Positions 36,053 through 44,834 of a stretch of DNA of 64,000 nt are shown in pieces; positions within the stretch are counted from its first letter, which is position 1, and each line of letters begins with the position of its first letter. Below the pieces are notes generated by a model. That model was given only the letters and a program-made list of their open reading frames with translations, searched no databases and was not told where the DNA came from. Source of the stretch: Crocinitomix catalasitica ATCC 23190 (lineage in GTDB: Bacteria; Bacteroidota; Bacteroidia; Flavobacteriales_D; Crocinitomicaceae); assembly GCF_000621625.1 (NCBI RefSeq), contig NZ_JHXV01000001.1, forward strand, positions 186,001 to 250,000, read 5' to 3'. A program made the translations under genes and the position numbers.

Positions 36053-36460
36053 TCAAACTTGAACGGCTGTCTCAATCGTTCCAGAAATAGCACATGCCAG
36101 TTTAACCGTATTGTAAATCGTTCCAAATTTTTCGATGTTCTTTTGTAATAAACGAACATTAATGTCTTCTTCGGTACTATAAACAATCAATTCATAATGA
36201 ATAGCATCCATTCGGGGTGGTTTTTCAAGCCAAGTGGCATCTACTTTTAATTCGGCTTTTGAATAGGTAAACTTCATCATTTTAGAGAAACGTTCTACAT
36301 TCTTCAACATACAAGCTGCAAATGACCCTAAGAATAATTCTGCAGGATTGGGTAATTGATTTGCCGTTGTTGGGGTAGTGCCAAAATCAATATTGGATTG
36401 TTTAATATGTAGTTGAGCATCTGCGTTGGAAAGAGATGAGGCTGTTATGTGGTAGTTCAT
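36053..36460 (-). CDS. OsmC/Ohr-family protein
   Basis: 135 residues, cytosolic. The first part (NYHITASSL, then TTANQLPNPAELFLGSFAACMLKNVERFSKM) contains the OsmC active-site cysteine in FAACML. The rest (LKVDATWLEKPPRM, then LIVYSTEEDINVRLLQKN) fits, and a second conserved cysteine lies in KLACAISG. OsmC/Ohr proteins reduce organic hydroperoxides. It is flanked on both sides by the repeats of this zone and seems to be monocistronic. Confidence 0.88.
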   Translation of the reverse strand: MNYHITASSLSNADAQLHIKQSNIDFGTTPTTANQLPNPAELFLGSFAACMLKNVERFSKMMKFTYSKAELKVDATWLEKPPRMDAIHYELIVYSTEEDINVRLLQKNIEKFGTIYNTVKLACAISGTIETAVQV

Positions 36461-37044
36461 GATATTTTAATTATACGTACTAAGTTAAGCGTATCGAGAT
36501 GAATAAACGGTGATATTTATCAGTTTCGGTTTTGAAGCTGCAGATTCCAAATATCAAAGCTCAATTCAAATAAGCAAAACAGAATAAAAGGTTTAACTAT
36601 AGAGAAAAAAAGCCCGTAGATTACCACAGTATCGAATTAGGTAAATAAGACATTATAGACGGTTTAACCACAAAGCGCACGAAGGTTGTCACAAAGGGCA
36701 CAAAGAAAAAAGCCCGTAGATTACCGCAGCATCGAATTAGGTAAATAAGACATTATAGACGGTTTAACCACAAAGTGCACGAAGGTTGTCACAAAGGGCA
36801 CAGAGAAAAAAGCCCGTAGATTACCGCAGTATCGAATTTTGTAAATAAAACATTATAGATGGTTTAACCACAAAGCGCACGAAGGTTGTCACAAAGGGCA
36901 CAGAGAAAAAAAGGACCGTAGATTACCGCAGCATCGAATTAGGTAAATAGTCTCAATTACGCTGAACAACCGTTAGCTTTATGCGCGCTAGCAAAAGCTA
37001 TATTGGACAACGAAAAGAGAAAGACAAATTCCAATACTACCGAC
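36461..37044. other. 584-bp gene-free stretch dominated by a 100-bp tandem repeat
   Basis: No credible gene. It contains the promoter region of the OsmC gene at its left, the tandem repeat at 36601-36949 (listed separately) and about 95 bp of A-rich DNA before the DUF3365 gene. Confidence 0.6.
36601..36949. repeat. 100-bp direct tandem repeat, 3.5 copies
   Basis: Copies run at 36601-36700, 36701-36800, 36801-36900 and a partial one at 36901-36949. The exact 100-bp period is seen from AGCCCGTAGA at 36611, 36711 and 36811. The copies differ by a few substitutions; the last has a two-base insertion and ends early. Each unit carries AACCACAAAGCGCACGAAGG (G or T at one position) followed by CACAAAGGGCACA, so a smaller CACAAAG-type word repeats inside the unit. 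There is no spacer, so it is not CRISPR. Confidence 0.9.
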
Positions 37045-37659
37045 TCAATTGGCTTCAAAATCAACAACCCAAATTCCTCTCAATTCGTTAATTGCATAAC
37101 CAATTGCCATATCGTTGGGGTAAAGTGATTTAATTTTAGCCAGGGTATTCGGTAAGACTTCAGAATTGGGTTTTCCATGACATTGCATACACAATTGGTT
37201 GGTCATGATAGGGTAGTAGGCCACGTTTTTACCATCTACAACTGTCAGTTTTGGCGTCGGTTGTTCGCCTTTTGACAAAGTTTCTTTTACCGATGTTATA
37301 TAAGCCAATTCTTCTTCGTTTGCTTTATTGTTGGGGTTACTGTTTTTGTCTGATACACGTTTGATTGTGGAATTCAATGCTACGGACATGCTATCGGTTA
37401 AAGGAATGGCTTGGGTAGAACAAAATGTCAAAGCGTTTTCTGTTCCGTCCGCTGCAATTGCTTTTGTTAGATTGGCCATTAAAACACCTCCGGTTTGCAT
37501 CGCAATTTTTTTGCCGCCTTCAACTGGGTTTGATTCCACCGTTGGAATTGGTTCCTCAATAGGGGGGGCAATAACTACGTCTTCTTCTTCGGTTTTAGGG
37601 TTCGAGCAATTGAACAAGAAGAAAGACGTAAGCATTAGGAAATATGCGCTGCTTTTCAT
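37045..37659 (-). CDS. DUF3365 (Tll0287-like) lipoprotein with a c-type haem motif
   Basis: 204 residues from the ATG at 37657-37659 (MKSSAYFLMLTSFFLFNC, lipoprotein-like leader). A longer start at 37740 would put 27 polar residues before it. The mature protein has an acidic linker and then the DUF3365 domain: GVLMANLTKAIAADGTENALTFCSTQAIPLTDSM, and at residues 157-161 the CMQCH haem-c attachment motif followed by GKP. It is probably a periplasmic haem sensor or electron carrier. It lies beside the repeat zone and no partner gene is evident. Confidence 0.85.
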   Translation of the reverse strand: MKSSAYFLMLTSFFLFNCSNPKTEEEDVVIAPPIEEPIPTVESNPVEGGKKIAMQTGGVLMANLTKAIAADGTENALTFCSTQAIPLTDSMSVALNSTIKRVSDKNSNPNNKANEEELAYITSVKETLSKGEQPTPKLTVVDGKNVAYYPIMTNQLCMQCHGKPNSEVLPNTLAKIKSLYPNDMAIGYAINELRGIWVVDFEAN

Positions 37660-37826
37660 AGGATCCGATTTAATGATTTGATTCGTACTAAGATAGTCGG
37701 TATGTTGGGATGATTGCATGATTTCTATGAGTTTTTCCAACGAGGGTTATGGAGATATGCAGATCTATAATCGTTTGCGGTTTGCGGCTATAAGATTAAT
37801 TTTAAGTACTTTGAAGAAGAATAATA

Positions 37827-37865
37827 ATAGAAAGAAACCAAGTAAAATGTTTGGCTTCTTTCTAT
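37827..37865 (-). terminator. Intrinsic terminator-like hairpin behind the T9SS serine hydrolase
   Basis: A 15-bp stem with one G-T pair (37827-37841 with 37851-37865) and a 9-nt loop lies 24 bp downstream of the stop at 37889. On the minus strand it is followed by a T-rich TATTATTATTC. Confidence 0.5.
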
Positions 37866-37888
37866 AGTAACTTATTTATTCAGTGGAA

Positions 37889-39265
37889 TTAATCATAAAA
37901 GATAATTCTCTCGGTAGCCAATATTTTACTTTCGCTCGAAATCTCAACAATAAATAATCCTTGACCAATATCGCTTTTATTCAGTATTGTTTGCTGATTA
38001 GTGATAGGCTGTATATAAACAACTTTACCAATTGTATTATACACTTTAACAAGCAGATTATTTGAAGTAGCATGACTGGTTAAATTTAAACTTATTGCAT
38101 TATTACTTGGATTAGGAAATAGTTCGATCGACAACACCTTTTTTTCCTCTTCAATTTTCGCAAAGTGTTCAATAGCAAATTCAAGAACATCAATCAAGGC
38201 GTGCTGAAGTGCTCTCGTTTCATCAGAAAATCCAGCATCAAGATTCATGCTTACCACAGAAAAGTCACTTTCAAGGCTATAATGCATATCACTATTTTGA
38301 AATGTATTGCCACCATGCATTAAATATTTTCGACCATTGTATCTTTCCTCTTCAATGCCTAATCCATATATCGAACCGACACCAAGGTAAGTCCCTGTTC
38401 GCATTTTTATCATTGAACTTTCACTTAATATGTCGCCGCGGAACAATTGATGACACCAGCCAGCAAAATTTTCTGGAGTTGAGACAACTGCACCTGCAGA
38501 CCAAGCCGAAGAATAAAGTGCAACGCCTGCCGCTATTTCATAATCTCCGGGCCCAAAGAATGCTCCAGTATGCGTCATGTCATATGCGTCATAGCCTTCT
38601 AAATATGTATTGGTTAAGTCAAGCGGTTCAAACAAACGGTTGTATAATACTTCATTAAGTGGTAATCCTTCAACTTCCTCAATTACTTTACCAAGCAATA
38701 AATAATTTGTATTGGAATAGTGAAAATATAGACCCACTGGGAATTCTGGTTCAGAGACAAAATTACTTAGAATACTATCAGGATGCCAAAAGAAGTCTTC
38801 ATCATCTAAAATAGTATCAAAAAAATCTGGATGCTCAGTATAGTTTGCAATTCCACTTCTTTGTTCCAGCAATCGTTTTAAACTAATGCCATAAGGCACA
38901 TTTGGAATGAAATCAATAAAACTATATAAGCTATCTGAAATATTGAGCTCCCCTTCTTCTTCCAGCATTAATATAATCGTAGAAATCATCGATTTCGTAT
39001 TACTACCAATATCATAAATTAAATCAGTATGGAGTTCTTCATCTCCATAATGTCCATATGCGCTCGACCAGGTTGAGCCGTCAGGAAAAATAACGGCACT
39101 TGCTACGCCTTGCATATCCGAATCATACGCAAAACTTGATAGAGTCGCTTCTAAGGTGTCTGCATAAGTAAGATTCATTTGTGCATTTAGGCTAAGATTC
39201 ATTATCGAAATCGAAATGAATAAGAATACTTGCTTGAAATTAAATGTTTGAAATACTTTCGTCAT
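37889..39265 (-). CDS. T9SS-secreted serine hydrolase, class C beta-lactamase fold
   Basis: 458 residues from the ATG at 39263-39265, chosen because a signal peptide follows (KQVFLFISISIMNLSLNAQ). All three class C motifs are present: Ser88-Asn-Thr-Lys91 (IGSNTKS), Tyr183-Ser-Asn185 and His317-Gly-Gly319 (MHGGN). So it should be active as a D-peptidase or esterase rather than a dead paralogue. From about residue 380 the sequence is a T9SS type A sorting domain (IELFPNPSNNA, ILNKSDIGQGLFIVEI). The enzyme is therefore destined for the cell surface or medium. Confidence 0.88.
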   Translation of the reverse strand: MTKVFQTFNFKQVFLFISISIMNLSLNAQMNLTYADTLEATLSSFAYDSDMQGVASAVIFPDGSTWSSAYGHYGDEELHTDLIYDIGSNTKSMISTIILMLEEEGELNISDSLYSFIDFIPNVPYGISLKRLLEQRSGIANYTEHPDFFDTILDDEDFFWHPDSILSNFVSEPEFPVGLYFHYSNTNYLLLGKVIEEVEGLPLNEVLYNRLFEPLDLTNTYLEGYDAYDMTHTGAFFGPGDYEIAAGVALYSSAWSAGAVVSTPENFAGWCHQLFRGDILSESSMIKMRTGTYLGVGSIYGLGIEEERYNGRKYLMHGGNTFQNSDMHYSLESDFSVVSMNLDAGFSDETRALQHALIDVLEFAIEHFAKIEEEKKVLSIELFPNPSNNAISLNLTSHATSNNLLVKVYNTIGKVVYIQPITNQQTILNKSDIGQGLFIVEISSESKILATERIIFYD

Positions 39266-39665
39266 AATTGTAGTTATTATATTTTGAATCAAATGTATTG
39301 CTGAATATTTCCAACTCAAACACATTTTTGACGAACGCAGGATTTTGGTGGTAAATCCGTTTTATTGTTTTTAAAGTTCAATCCAATGTTATTCATACTC
39401 TTCAAATGTATTGTTATAATACTTGTCTATCACAGTCAAAATATTAGCGTTTTCTGGACTTCCCTAATGGATTGATTTCATTTTACTTATTCCGCGTTAT
39501 GAATTTTTGTCGTGAATATGACTTCAAGCCCATGCCTTGACTAAGAAAACTAAAATCAACTGTGAGCGTTTGGAATAGTCGAGCTGAGGTTACAAGTAAC
39601 CTATCGTTTGAATGTTGATATTGTCGATAATCTAGCGGCAATTAATACCGAGGGCATTAGTTTAA
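39266..39665. other. 400-bp stretch without a recognisable gene
   Basis: No credible open frame. It holds the promoter region of the T9SS serine hydrolase at its left end, a small hairpin AGGTTACAAGTAACCT at 39586-39601 and a slightly GC-richer tail before the LytTR gene's stop. I see nothing else. Confidence 0.5.
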
Positions 39666-40367
39666 TTAAAAGCTCAAAAATCTTTTCAATGCAATACTTT
39701 GTCTTTCACTTACTTCAATTTCCTGATTATTCGTTAATCGAAGCTTTAATTTGCCTTTAAACCAGAGGTTAACATCTACGATATGGTGAATATTTATCAG
39801 TTGTTGCCGGTTCACTCTAAAAAAGACATCTTTATCCAATCGGCTTTCAATTTGATTCATTGATTTATGAAGTAAGGGAGATTTGTCTTTAAAAAATACC
39901 TTGGTATAATTTCCCTCCGTTTCAAATAGACTGACATCAGCTAACTTTGCGATATAAACCTTTTCAGAATCTTTTATAAAAATACTTTGCTCGGTTGTTA
40001 AAAGAGAAGTTTCTTCCTTTTCTGTTACAATTTTTTCAATGGCCTGTTGAAATCGGTCTTTTTTGATAGGTTTTAGTAGATAGTCTAAGGTGTTGTATTC
40101 AAAAGATTTAACAGCGTATTCATCATATGCAGTCGTGAAAATAATTGATGGAATGGTATTTATTTCATTCAAAACATCAAAACCATTCATGTCAGGTAAA
40201 TGTATGTCTAGAAAGATTAAATCAGGGTTTTTTGAATTGATCATAGCAATGGCTTCAGCGCCATTTGTGGCTTCACCAATCAAATTAATTCTTTCCGAAT
40301 TTTGAATTAAATTGACCAATTCTAATCTGGCTAATTTAGAATCTTCAATAAGTATAGCATTAATCAT
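39666..40367 (-). CDS. LytTR-family response regulator
   Basis: 233 residues. The receiver domain (about 3-118) has the acidic pocket IEDS, the phosphoacceptor Asp54 (IFLDIHLPDMNG), Thr in IIFTTAYDE and Lys in LLKPIKKD. The LytTR DNA-binding domain (about 135-232) has VSLFETEGNYTKVFF, then FFRVNRQQLINIHHI and the final SERQSIALKRF. The ATG overlaps the last codons of the kinase by 8 bp (translational coupling). It is cognate to the LytS-like kinase immediately upstream. Confidence 0.95.
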   Translation of the reverse strand: MINAILIEDSKLARLELVNLIQNSERINLIGEATNGAEAIAMINSKNPDLIFLDIHLPDMNGFDVLNEINTIPSIIFTTAYDEYAVKSFEYNTLDYLLKPIKKDRFQQAIEKIVTEKEETSLLTTEQSIFIKDSEKVYIAKLADVSLFETEGNYTKVFFKDKSPLLHKSMNQIESRLDKDVFFRVNRQQLINIHHIVDVNLWFKGKLKLRLTNNQEIEVSERQSIALKRFLSF

Positions 40368-41388
40368 GAGCGATAGTTATGTTTGCAATTACGGTATTGT
40401 TAGCTTCAAAAATTTTGAATTTCACCTTCTCTTTAAATATATCTTTAAAGCGGTGTTTTAAGTTCTTTAATCCTATACCTTCGTCACTTTTGGTTAATAA
40501 TTTACCGGGGTTAATAACCTGAATAGAGATGAAGTCGGTTTGATTTTTTACTTCTATTACCACCTTGGCTTTATCTTTTATTTCACCATGTTTTATTGCA
40601 TTCTCTAATAATAGTTGAATGGACATAGGAGGGATTTGAAACGAATTTAATGATTCGTCCACGGATACTTCAAATTGAACGTTATCACCTAAATGAATTG
40701 TATTCAATTCGATATAACTTTGAACAACTTCCATTTCTTCTGAAAGTGGAACAGTTTTTCTTTTCTGGTAATTGAGTACATATCTAAGTAAATCAGACAT
40801 TTCTAATAAGCCAGATCTGGCTCTTTCTGGTTCAACTAAAATCAAAGAACGAATATTATTAATGGCATTAAATAAAAAATGTGGACTAAGTTGGTTTCTC
40901 AAGTTCGCAAGTTCAGTCTCTTTTAATTCTAACGACATTTCATACTTTTCAGCCGTTAATTTTCGTTGATGAATAAAAAGAATATAACTTAAATAAATCA
41001 ACGTCCAATTGAAAAAACTTGGTGCTAAATTTACCCAATCATGTACAATATATTTCCATTTAAATGAATCTTCGTCAAAGAAATAATCTATAATTGGGGT
41101 ATATGCAAAAATAACGAGTAGCGAAACGACAATCATTAAAAGAGCGGAGAGTATAATGGTATGAACGAACTTTCTTTCAATTACATTAAAATAGAGCAAA
41201 ACCCATCTTAAAAAAAATGACATTATAAAACTCATGCCACAAATAATAACGGAATAAATGTAGGCATCTGGATTCTCAGTAAACACATTCGTTTGAAAAA
41301 AAATATTCACCAAATAAACAGATAGCCAACCCAAGGTGTTGGCTATCCAGAATTCCTTTTTTGCTTTTTCAATTTTTTTTAAAGTCAT
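40360..41388 (-). CDS. LytS/YehU-type sensor histidine kinase
   Basis: 342 residues from the ATG at 41386-41388 (MTLKKIEK). The ATG 16 codons earlier lies inside the upstream serine hydrolase and is less likely. Four membrane helices (about 12-32, 45-65, 75-95, 120-140) form the sensor. The His_kinase core starts QLSPHFLFNAINNIR with phosphoacceptor His170. The GHKL ATPase has LLLENAIKHGE (N box) and EGIGLKNLKHRF (G box). It starts 4 bp after the stop of a serine hydrolase gene and passes phosphate to the LytTR regulator. The signal is unknown. Confidence 0.93.
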   Translation of the reverse strand: MTLKKIEKAKKEFWIANTLGWLSVYLVNIFFQTNVFTENPDAYIYSVIICGMSFIMSFFLRWVLLYFNVIERKFVHTIILSALLMIVVSLLVIFAYTPIIDYFFDEDSFKWKYIVHDWVNLAPSFFNWTLIYLSYILFIHQRKLTAEKYEMSLELKETELANLRNQLSPHFLFNAINNIRSLILVEPERARSGLLEMSDLLRYVLNYQKRKTVPLSEEMEVVQSYIELNTIHLGDNVQFEVSVDESLNSFQIPPMSIQLLLENAIKHGEIKDKAKVVIEVKNQTDFISIQVINPGKLLTKSDEGIGLKNLKHRFKDIFKEKVKFKIFEANNTVIANITIAHD

Positions 41389-41392
41389 GCTA

Positions 41393-43138
41393 CTATTTTT
41401 TAGAAAATTCGTATCCACTGTAATAGAGGTTACCATTTTCTAGAATTTTTACTGTTTCCCCCGTTCCTCTGCCTATTCCATCAGTAACGGCAATTCCATC
41501 ACCAATAATTTCTATAAAACAAGCTCCTTTTACCCATCCGGTCGTCTCAACTTCGAAAAAAAGCATTCCTTCCTTTTTACTTAATTTCAAGGTAGATTGT
41601 TTTACTTTTGCAGGACAATCGGTACAAGCAAAATCATTGATTGCCTTGTACTTTCCAATCATTTCAGCCCATTCGTCTGGAATGGGGTTTAAGTTCAACC
41701 TTCTTCCTTCGTAGAAACCTTGTTGACTATTTACATTTATATTTTTTAAGAATACTTCGCCATTAATTTTAACAAACTTAAATTCTTGCTGCTTTAACTT
41801 AATAGGTATGATGCGAAATAAATTAATTTTACCTGTATAAATCATCGAATCATTCTTTTGATTCAAAACAGCTTTACCAAAACCAGTTTTAAATTTAATT
41901 ACATCTGTATTTTCTACAATTACAGGAAAAGTTGATACCCCATAAAATCCTTTTATTTCAGATTCACTAGGAATGGTTTCAACTAAATTAGTGTTTTTAT
42001 CTTTTGGTACCCTTAAGTTTAGATTTTTGTCCTTTTCTAATTCAACATAAGTTTTTAATAAGTTGGCAGCCGAAGTAACGCGCGCACCTTTGTCTGTATT
42101 GGTCATTATTATTGCTGCAATTCCTAATTCAGGAATGTATTTAATATCAGCATGAAATACCCAAGTATCACCACCATGTCCTATCATTTCAACTAGCGTC
42201 GTATCTTTTTCAGACTCTATTTTCACCATTTTTTTGTACAAACCATATCCCCATTTAGAACCATAATTAAAAAGAACATCTTCAATTTGGTTTTTCTCCA
42301 TTTCTAAAATAGCAGGAGCGGATAACACTTGAAGTTCTCCTATTTTACCACGGTTTAATAATAGCATTAAATAATTCCCCATATCAATGGCATTGCTATG
42401 AATTAATCCTGCAGATTGATCTCGAATAAGCGGTTCTACAAAAGGTTTTTTGTCAATATAACCAATGGGAGTCGTGCCTAAAACATAAGAAGATTTCATC
42501 CCTATTGGAGAGAATATATTCGTTTCAAGATACTCAGCATAACTTTGTTTGCTTAATCTAGCAATCACTTCACCTAACAATTCAAAGCCAACGTTAGAAT
42601 AAGATAATTGATAAGCGTTAGGAGCGGCAAAGGTTTGCTTATTTAGTTCAAGAATTGTGAGGTTAGTAGTAGCAGGAGCATCACAGAATGATCCATTCAA
42701 TACATCACCGGGCAAACCTGAGGTATGTGTGAGGATATCTCGAATGATTAAATCATTTTTTTTAGAGAAACGATCTAACATTGATAATTCTTCAATATAA
42801 TTTGTGATGGGATCGTTGACATTCAATTTACCAGCGTCTTGTAATTGCATAATAGACATCGCTGTAAATGATTTGGTACAAGAACCAATTCTAAAAATAG
42901 TATTGTCTGAAGCTTTTATTTGATTTTCTAAATCAGAAAAACCGTAGCCTTGCGAATAAACAATTTTTCCATTGTCGACTATTGCTATACTGGCTCCAGC
43001 AATTTCATTTGTTGTTATAAATTCGTTGTAAATACTATCAATAGTATATTTTGAGGTTTCTTTAATCGTATTGTAAGTTTGACTTAGTCCGGATGAAGTC
43101 ATCGCTAAAAATAAACTGATTATCAATAAATATTTCAT
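41393..43138 (-). CDS. Exported serine hydrolase (beta-lactamase fold) with C-terminal extension, in operon with LytS/LytR
   Basis: 581 residues from the ATG at 43136-43138, where a signal peptide begins (YLLIISLFLAMTSSGLSQ). The three catalytic motifs are intact: Ser86-Cys-Thr-Lys89 (GSCTKS), Tyr180-Ser-Asn182 and His321-Gly-Gly323. A C-terminal beta-rich extension of about 190 residues follows (GFYGVSTFPVI, DFACTDCPAKVKQ). It is 4 bp from the LytS-type kinase gene, so it is the first gene of a hydrolase-sensor-regulator operon. The substrate is unknown; a peptidoglycan or D-peptide link is possible. Confidence 0.88.
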   Translation of the reverse strand: MKYLLIISLFLAMTSSGLSQTYNTIKETSKYTIDSIYNEFITTNEIAGASIAIVDNGKIVYSQGYGFSDLENQIKASDNTIFRIGSCTKSFTAMSIMQLQDAGKLNVNDPITNYIEELSMLDRFSKKNDLIIRDILTHTSGLPGDVLNGSFCDAPATTNLTILELNKQTFAAPNAYQLSYSNVGFELLGEVIARLSKQSYAEYLETNIFSPIGMKSSYVLGTTPIGYIDKKPFVEPLIRDQSAGLIHSNAIDMGNYLMLLLNRGKIGELQVLSAPAILEMEKNQIEDVLFNYGSKWGYGLYKKMVKIESEKDTTLVEMIGHGGDTWVFHADIKYIPELGIAAIIMTNTDKGARVTSAANLLKTYVELEKDKNLNLRVPKDKNTNLVETIPSESEIKGFYGVSTFPVIVENTDVIKFKTGFGKAVLNQKNDSMIYTGKINLFRIIPIKLKQQEFKFVKINGEVFLKNINVNSQQGFYEGRRLNLNPIPDEWAEMIGKYKAINDFACTDCPAKVKQSTLKLSKKEGMLFFEVETTGWVKGACFIEIIGDGIAVTDGIGRGTGETVKILENGNLYYSGYEFSKK

Positions 43139-43297
43139 GTTGCTTTTTTTTATTCGGAACAATAGTAAGTTAGAATTGAATGGAAACAAATTGCTTTTTG
43201 ATAAACGCGTAGATTGATTAGTCCAACGCATGATATGTGTTTGTTAAATGATGAAAATCAACAATTAAATAGAACGAAATTTTATATTAAGGATTCA

Positions 43298-43822
43298 TTA
43301 TTCTGTCGTTTTTTCAATCCCATAAATATTAACCTGCATCCCTAAAAATTCTGTTTTGAAAAGTATATCCATGCCGTTTTTTTTAGCAACACGTGCAGAA
43401 TCAACATTGTTCACATCTATAATTGAAATAAAACGTTTGGTTTTGATATGCTTCATGCCAAAATGTTTCATGGTTTGGGCTAGCTCGGTAGCATATCCTT
43501 TTCCCCAGAATTTTGGTTTTATCGAATAAGCAATTTCATATTCTTGATGACCATCTATTTCTCTTGGAATGATACCTCCCAATCCAATGAGTAATCCGGT
43601 TTCCTTTTCAATGGCAGCCAAATGACCTAAGCCAAATTGCTCATAACGATTGAATTGAGCTCGAATCCAATCTCCAGCAAGGTCGGTGTTTTTTTTTGTT
43701 AAATCCATACCGAGAAAGTGTAAACGGTCATTTTCTTGGAAGAATTCAAGCCAACTTGGGATGTCATCTGCTGTGAGTTTTCTATATGTTAAGCGTTCGC
43801 TTTCTTGATTGAAATAGACCAT
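43298..43822 (-). CDS. GNAT-family N-acetyltransferase (RimJ/RimL-like)
   Basis: 174 residues, cytosolic. The sequence ERLTYRKLTADDIPSWLEFF opens the domain. The acetyl-CoA-binding region is VNIYGIEK and the preceding WGKGYATELAQTMKHFG (the RxxGxG/A-type loop is KGYATE). IDVNNVDSARVAKKNGM is a typical GNAT helix. It transfers acetyl groups to amines of an unknown substrate (RimJ-type members act on ribosomal protein N-termini or small molecules). No regulatory feature is evident. Confidence 0.92.
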   Translation of the reverse strand: MVYFNQESERLTYRKLTADDIPSWLEFFQENDRLHFLGMDLTKKNTDLAGDWIRAQFNRYEQFGLGHLAAIEKETGLLIGLGGIIPREIDGHQEYEIAYSIKPKFWGKGYATELAQTMKHFGMKHIKTKRFISIIDVNNVDSARVAKKNGMDILFKTEFLGMQVNIYGIEKTTE

Positions 43823-43837
43823 TTTTTCGAGATCAGC

Positions 43838-44692
43838 TTAAAAATAATGAATTTTTCTGATTATTAAAACAGCCAATTGACCATCTGTAAAATGTTCTTG
43901 CTTAATCCAGTTTTCCATTTCGTCATATTCATTTTTAATAGTTGTAAAAGAACTTATGCCATGTGCATTTATTGATTCCATTGAGGATAAATTCCAGTTT
44001 TCATCCATTTTCACTTTTAAAATTGATCCGAGAATAGGTGGTTCTACAGGTTGATCTGAATTATAAATTTCGTAGGTTGTCTCATTGGTGCGATTCTGAC
44101 TGTTGAATTTTTGAATAATTTTTTGAGCTTTATTTTTGGATTGGAAATAATTCGATTGATGTGTTATTTTAAGTCCATCTTCTTCGAAATATGCATATTT
44201 TGTAAGACTAAATTCAGAACCATCTGCGCTCCTTCTTTCTTCAATTAGTGAATCATTATCATCATAGAAATATTCGATTAAGTTTTTGCCGTTTTGATTA
44301 ATTTGCTCTACGGTTTTTAATTGAAGATTGTCGTAAAAATAATTTTCAGTAAGCAAAACAGTATCATTTTCATCCATAGTCAATTGTTGAGTGATGTTGA
44401 ATTTGTCGTCTCTCTCGTATAGTTTTTTTAAGGTTTTATTTTGTGTTGTTTTTACTTCTTTTATTGCATATCCAAGCTTGTTAAAAGTAATTGAGTTAGT
44501 AGAAATTGTGTCTTTTAAAAGATTGTTTTGGTCAATTCTCAGGACGAATTCGTTAATAGTTTTGATTTTGCCTTTTAATTTTTGTTTTATTAAATCTGTT
44601 GGCTGTTTTTGGTTGTTTGCAGATTGACAACCCACCATAATTAACAATACAATTGGTAGTAATTGCAGGAAATTTATTATGCGATTTAGCAT
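43838..44692 (-). CDS. Lipoprotein with YD-like repeat rhythm, unknown function
   Basis: 284 residues with lipobox IMVGC (Cys22). The body shows repeated phrases such as FVLRIDQNNLLKDTISTNSITF, KTLKKLYERDDKFNITQQL, ENYFYDNLQLKTVEQINQNG, IEYFYDDNDSLIEERRSADGS and IKNEYDEMENWIKQ. These resemble the YxYDxxGNL-type units of Rhs/YD-repeat proteins in miniature. I cannot assign a function. It is one of several lipoproteins in this run and its 15-bp gap to the acetyltransferase suggests co-transcription. Confidence 0.6.
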   Translation of the reverse strand: MLNRIINFLQLLPIVLLIMVGCQSANNQKQPTDLIKQKLKGKIKTINEFVLRIDQNNLLKDTISTNSITFNKLGYAIKEVKTTQNKTLKKLYERDDKFNITQQLTMDENDTVLLTENYFYDNLQLKTVEQINQNGKNLIEYFYDDNDSLIEERRSADGSEFSLTKYAYFEEDGLKITHQSNYFQSKNKAQKIIQKFNSQNRTNETTYEIYNSDQPVEPPILGSILKVKMDENWNLSSMESINAHGISSFTTIKNEYDEMENWIKQEHFTDGQLAVLIIRKIHYF

Positions 44693-44813
44693 GTTTTAAT
44701 TCGGCTTATTTAAATGTAAATATTTAGTAAAAACTATTTCAAAGTTGATTAAAAAGCGATAAAATTAATAGGTTATTTGTCAGATTTTTAGTTAGTTGCC
44801 TACTGTCTGATGT

Positions 44814-44834
44814 CCACTAACCACTAACCACTAA
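44814..44834. repeat. Three tandem CCACTAA heptamers at the 3' end of the 44817 gene
   Basis: CCACTAA occurs three times without gaps, partly inside the last codons of the neighbouring minus-strand gene (it encodes VVSG and the stop). Seven-base units allow frame changes by slippage at the C-terminus only. Confidence 0.7.

Noticed and set aside
36601-36949. CRISPR array
   Set aside because: Repeats are 100 bp, directly adjoining and without unique spacers; no cas genes are nearby.
38209-38658. Plus-strand 149-codon frame inside the T9SS serine hydrolase
   Set aside because: Antisense to an intact enzyme with all three catalytic motifs; the translated sequence is His/Cys/Gln-rich and has no leader or domain.
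39586-39601. Hairpin AGGTTACAAGTAACCT in the 39266 gap
   Set aside because: Only a 6-bp stem and not near a gene end with T-run; likely chance.
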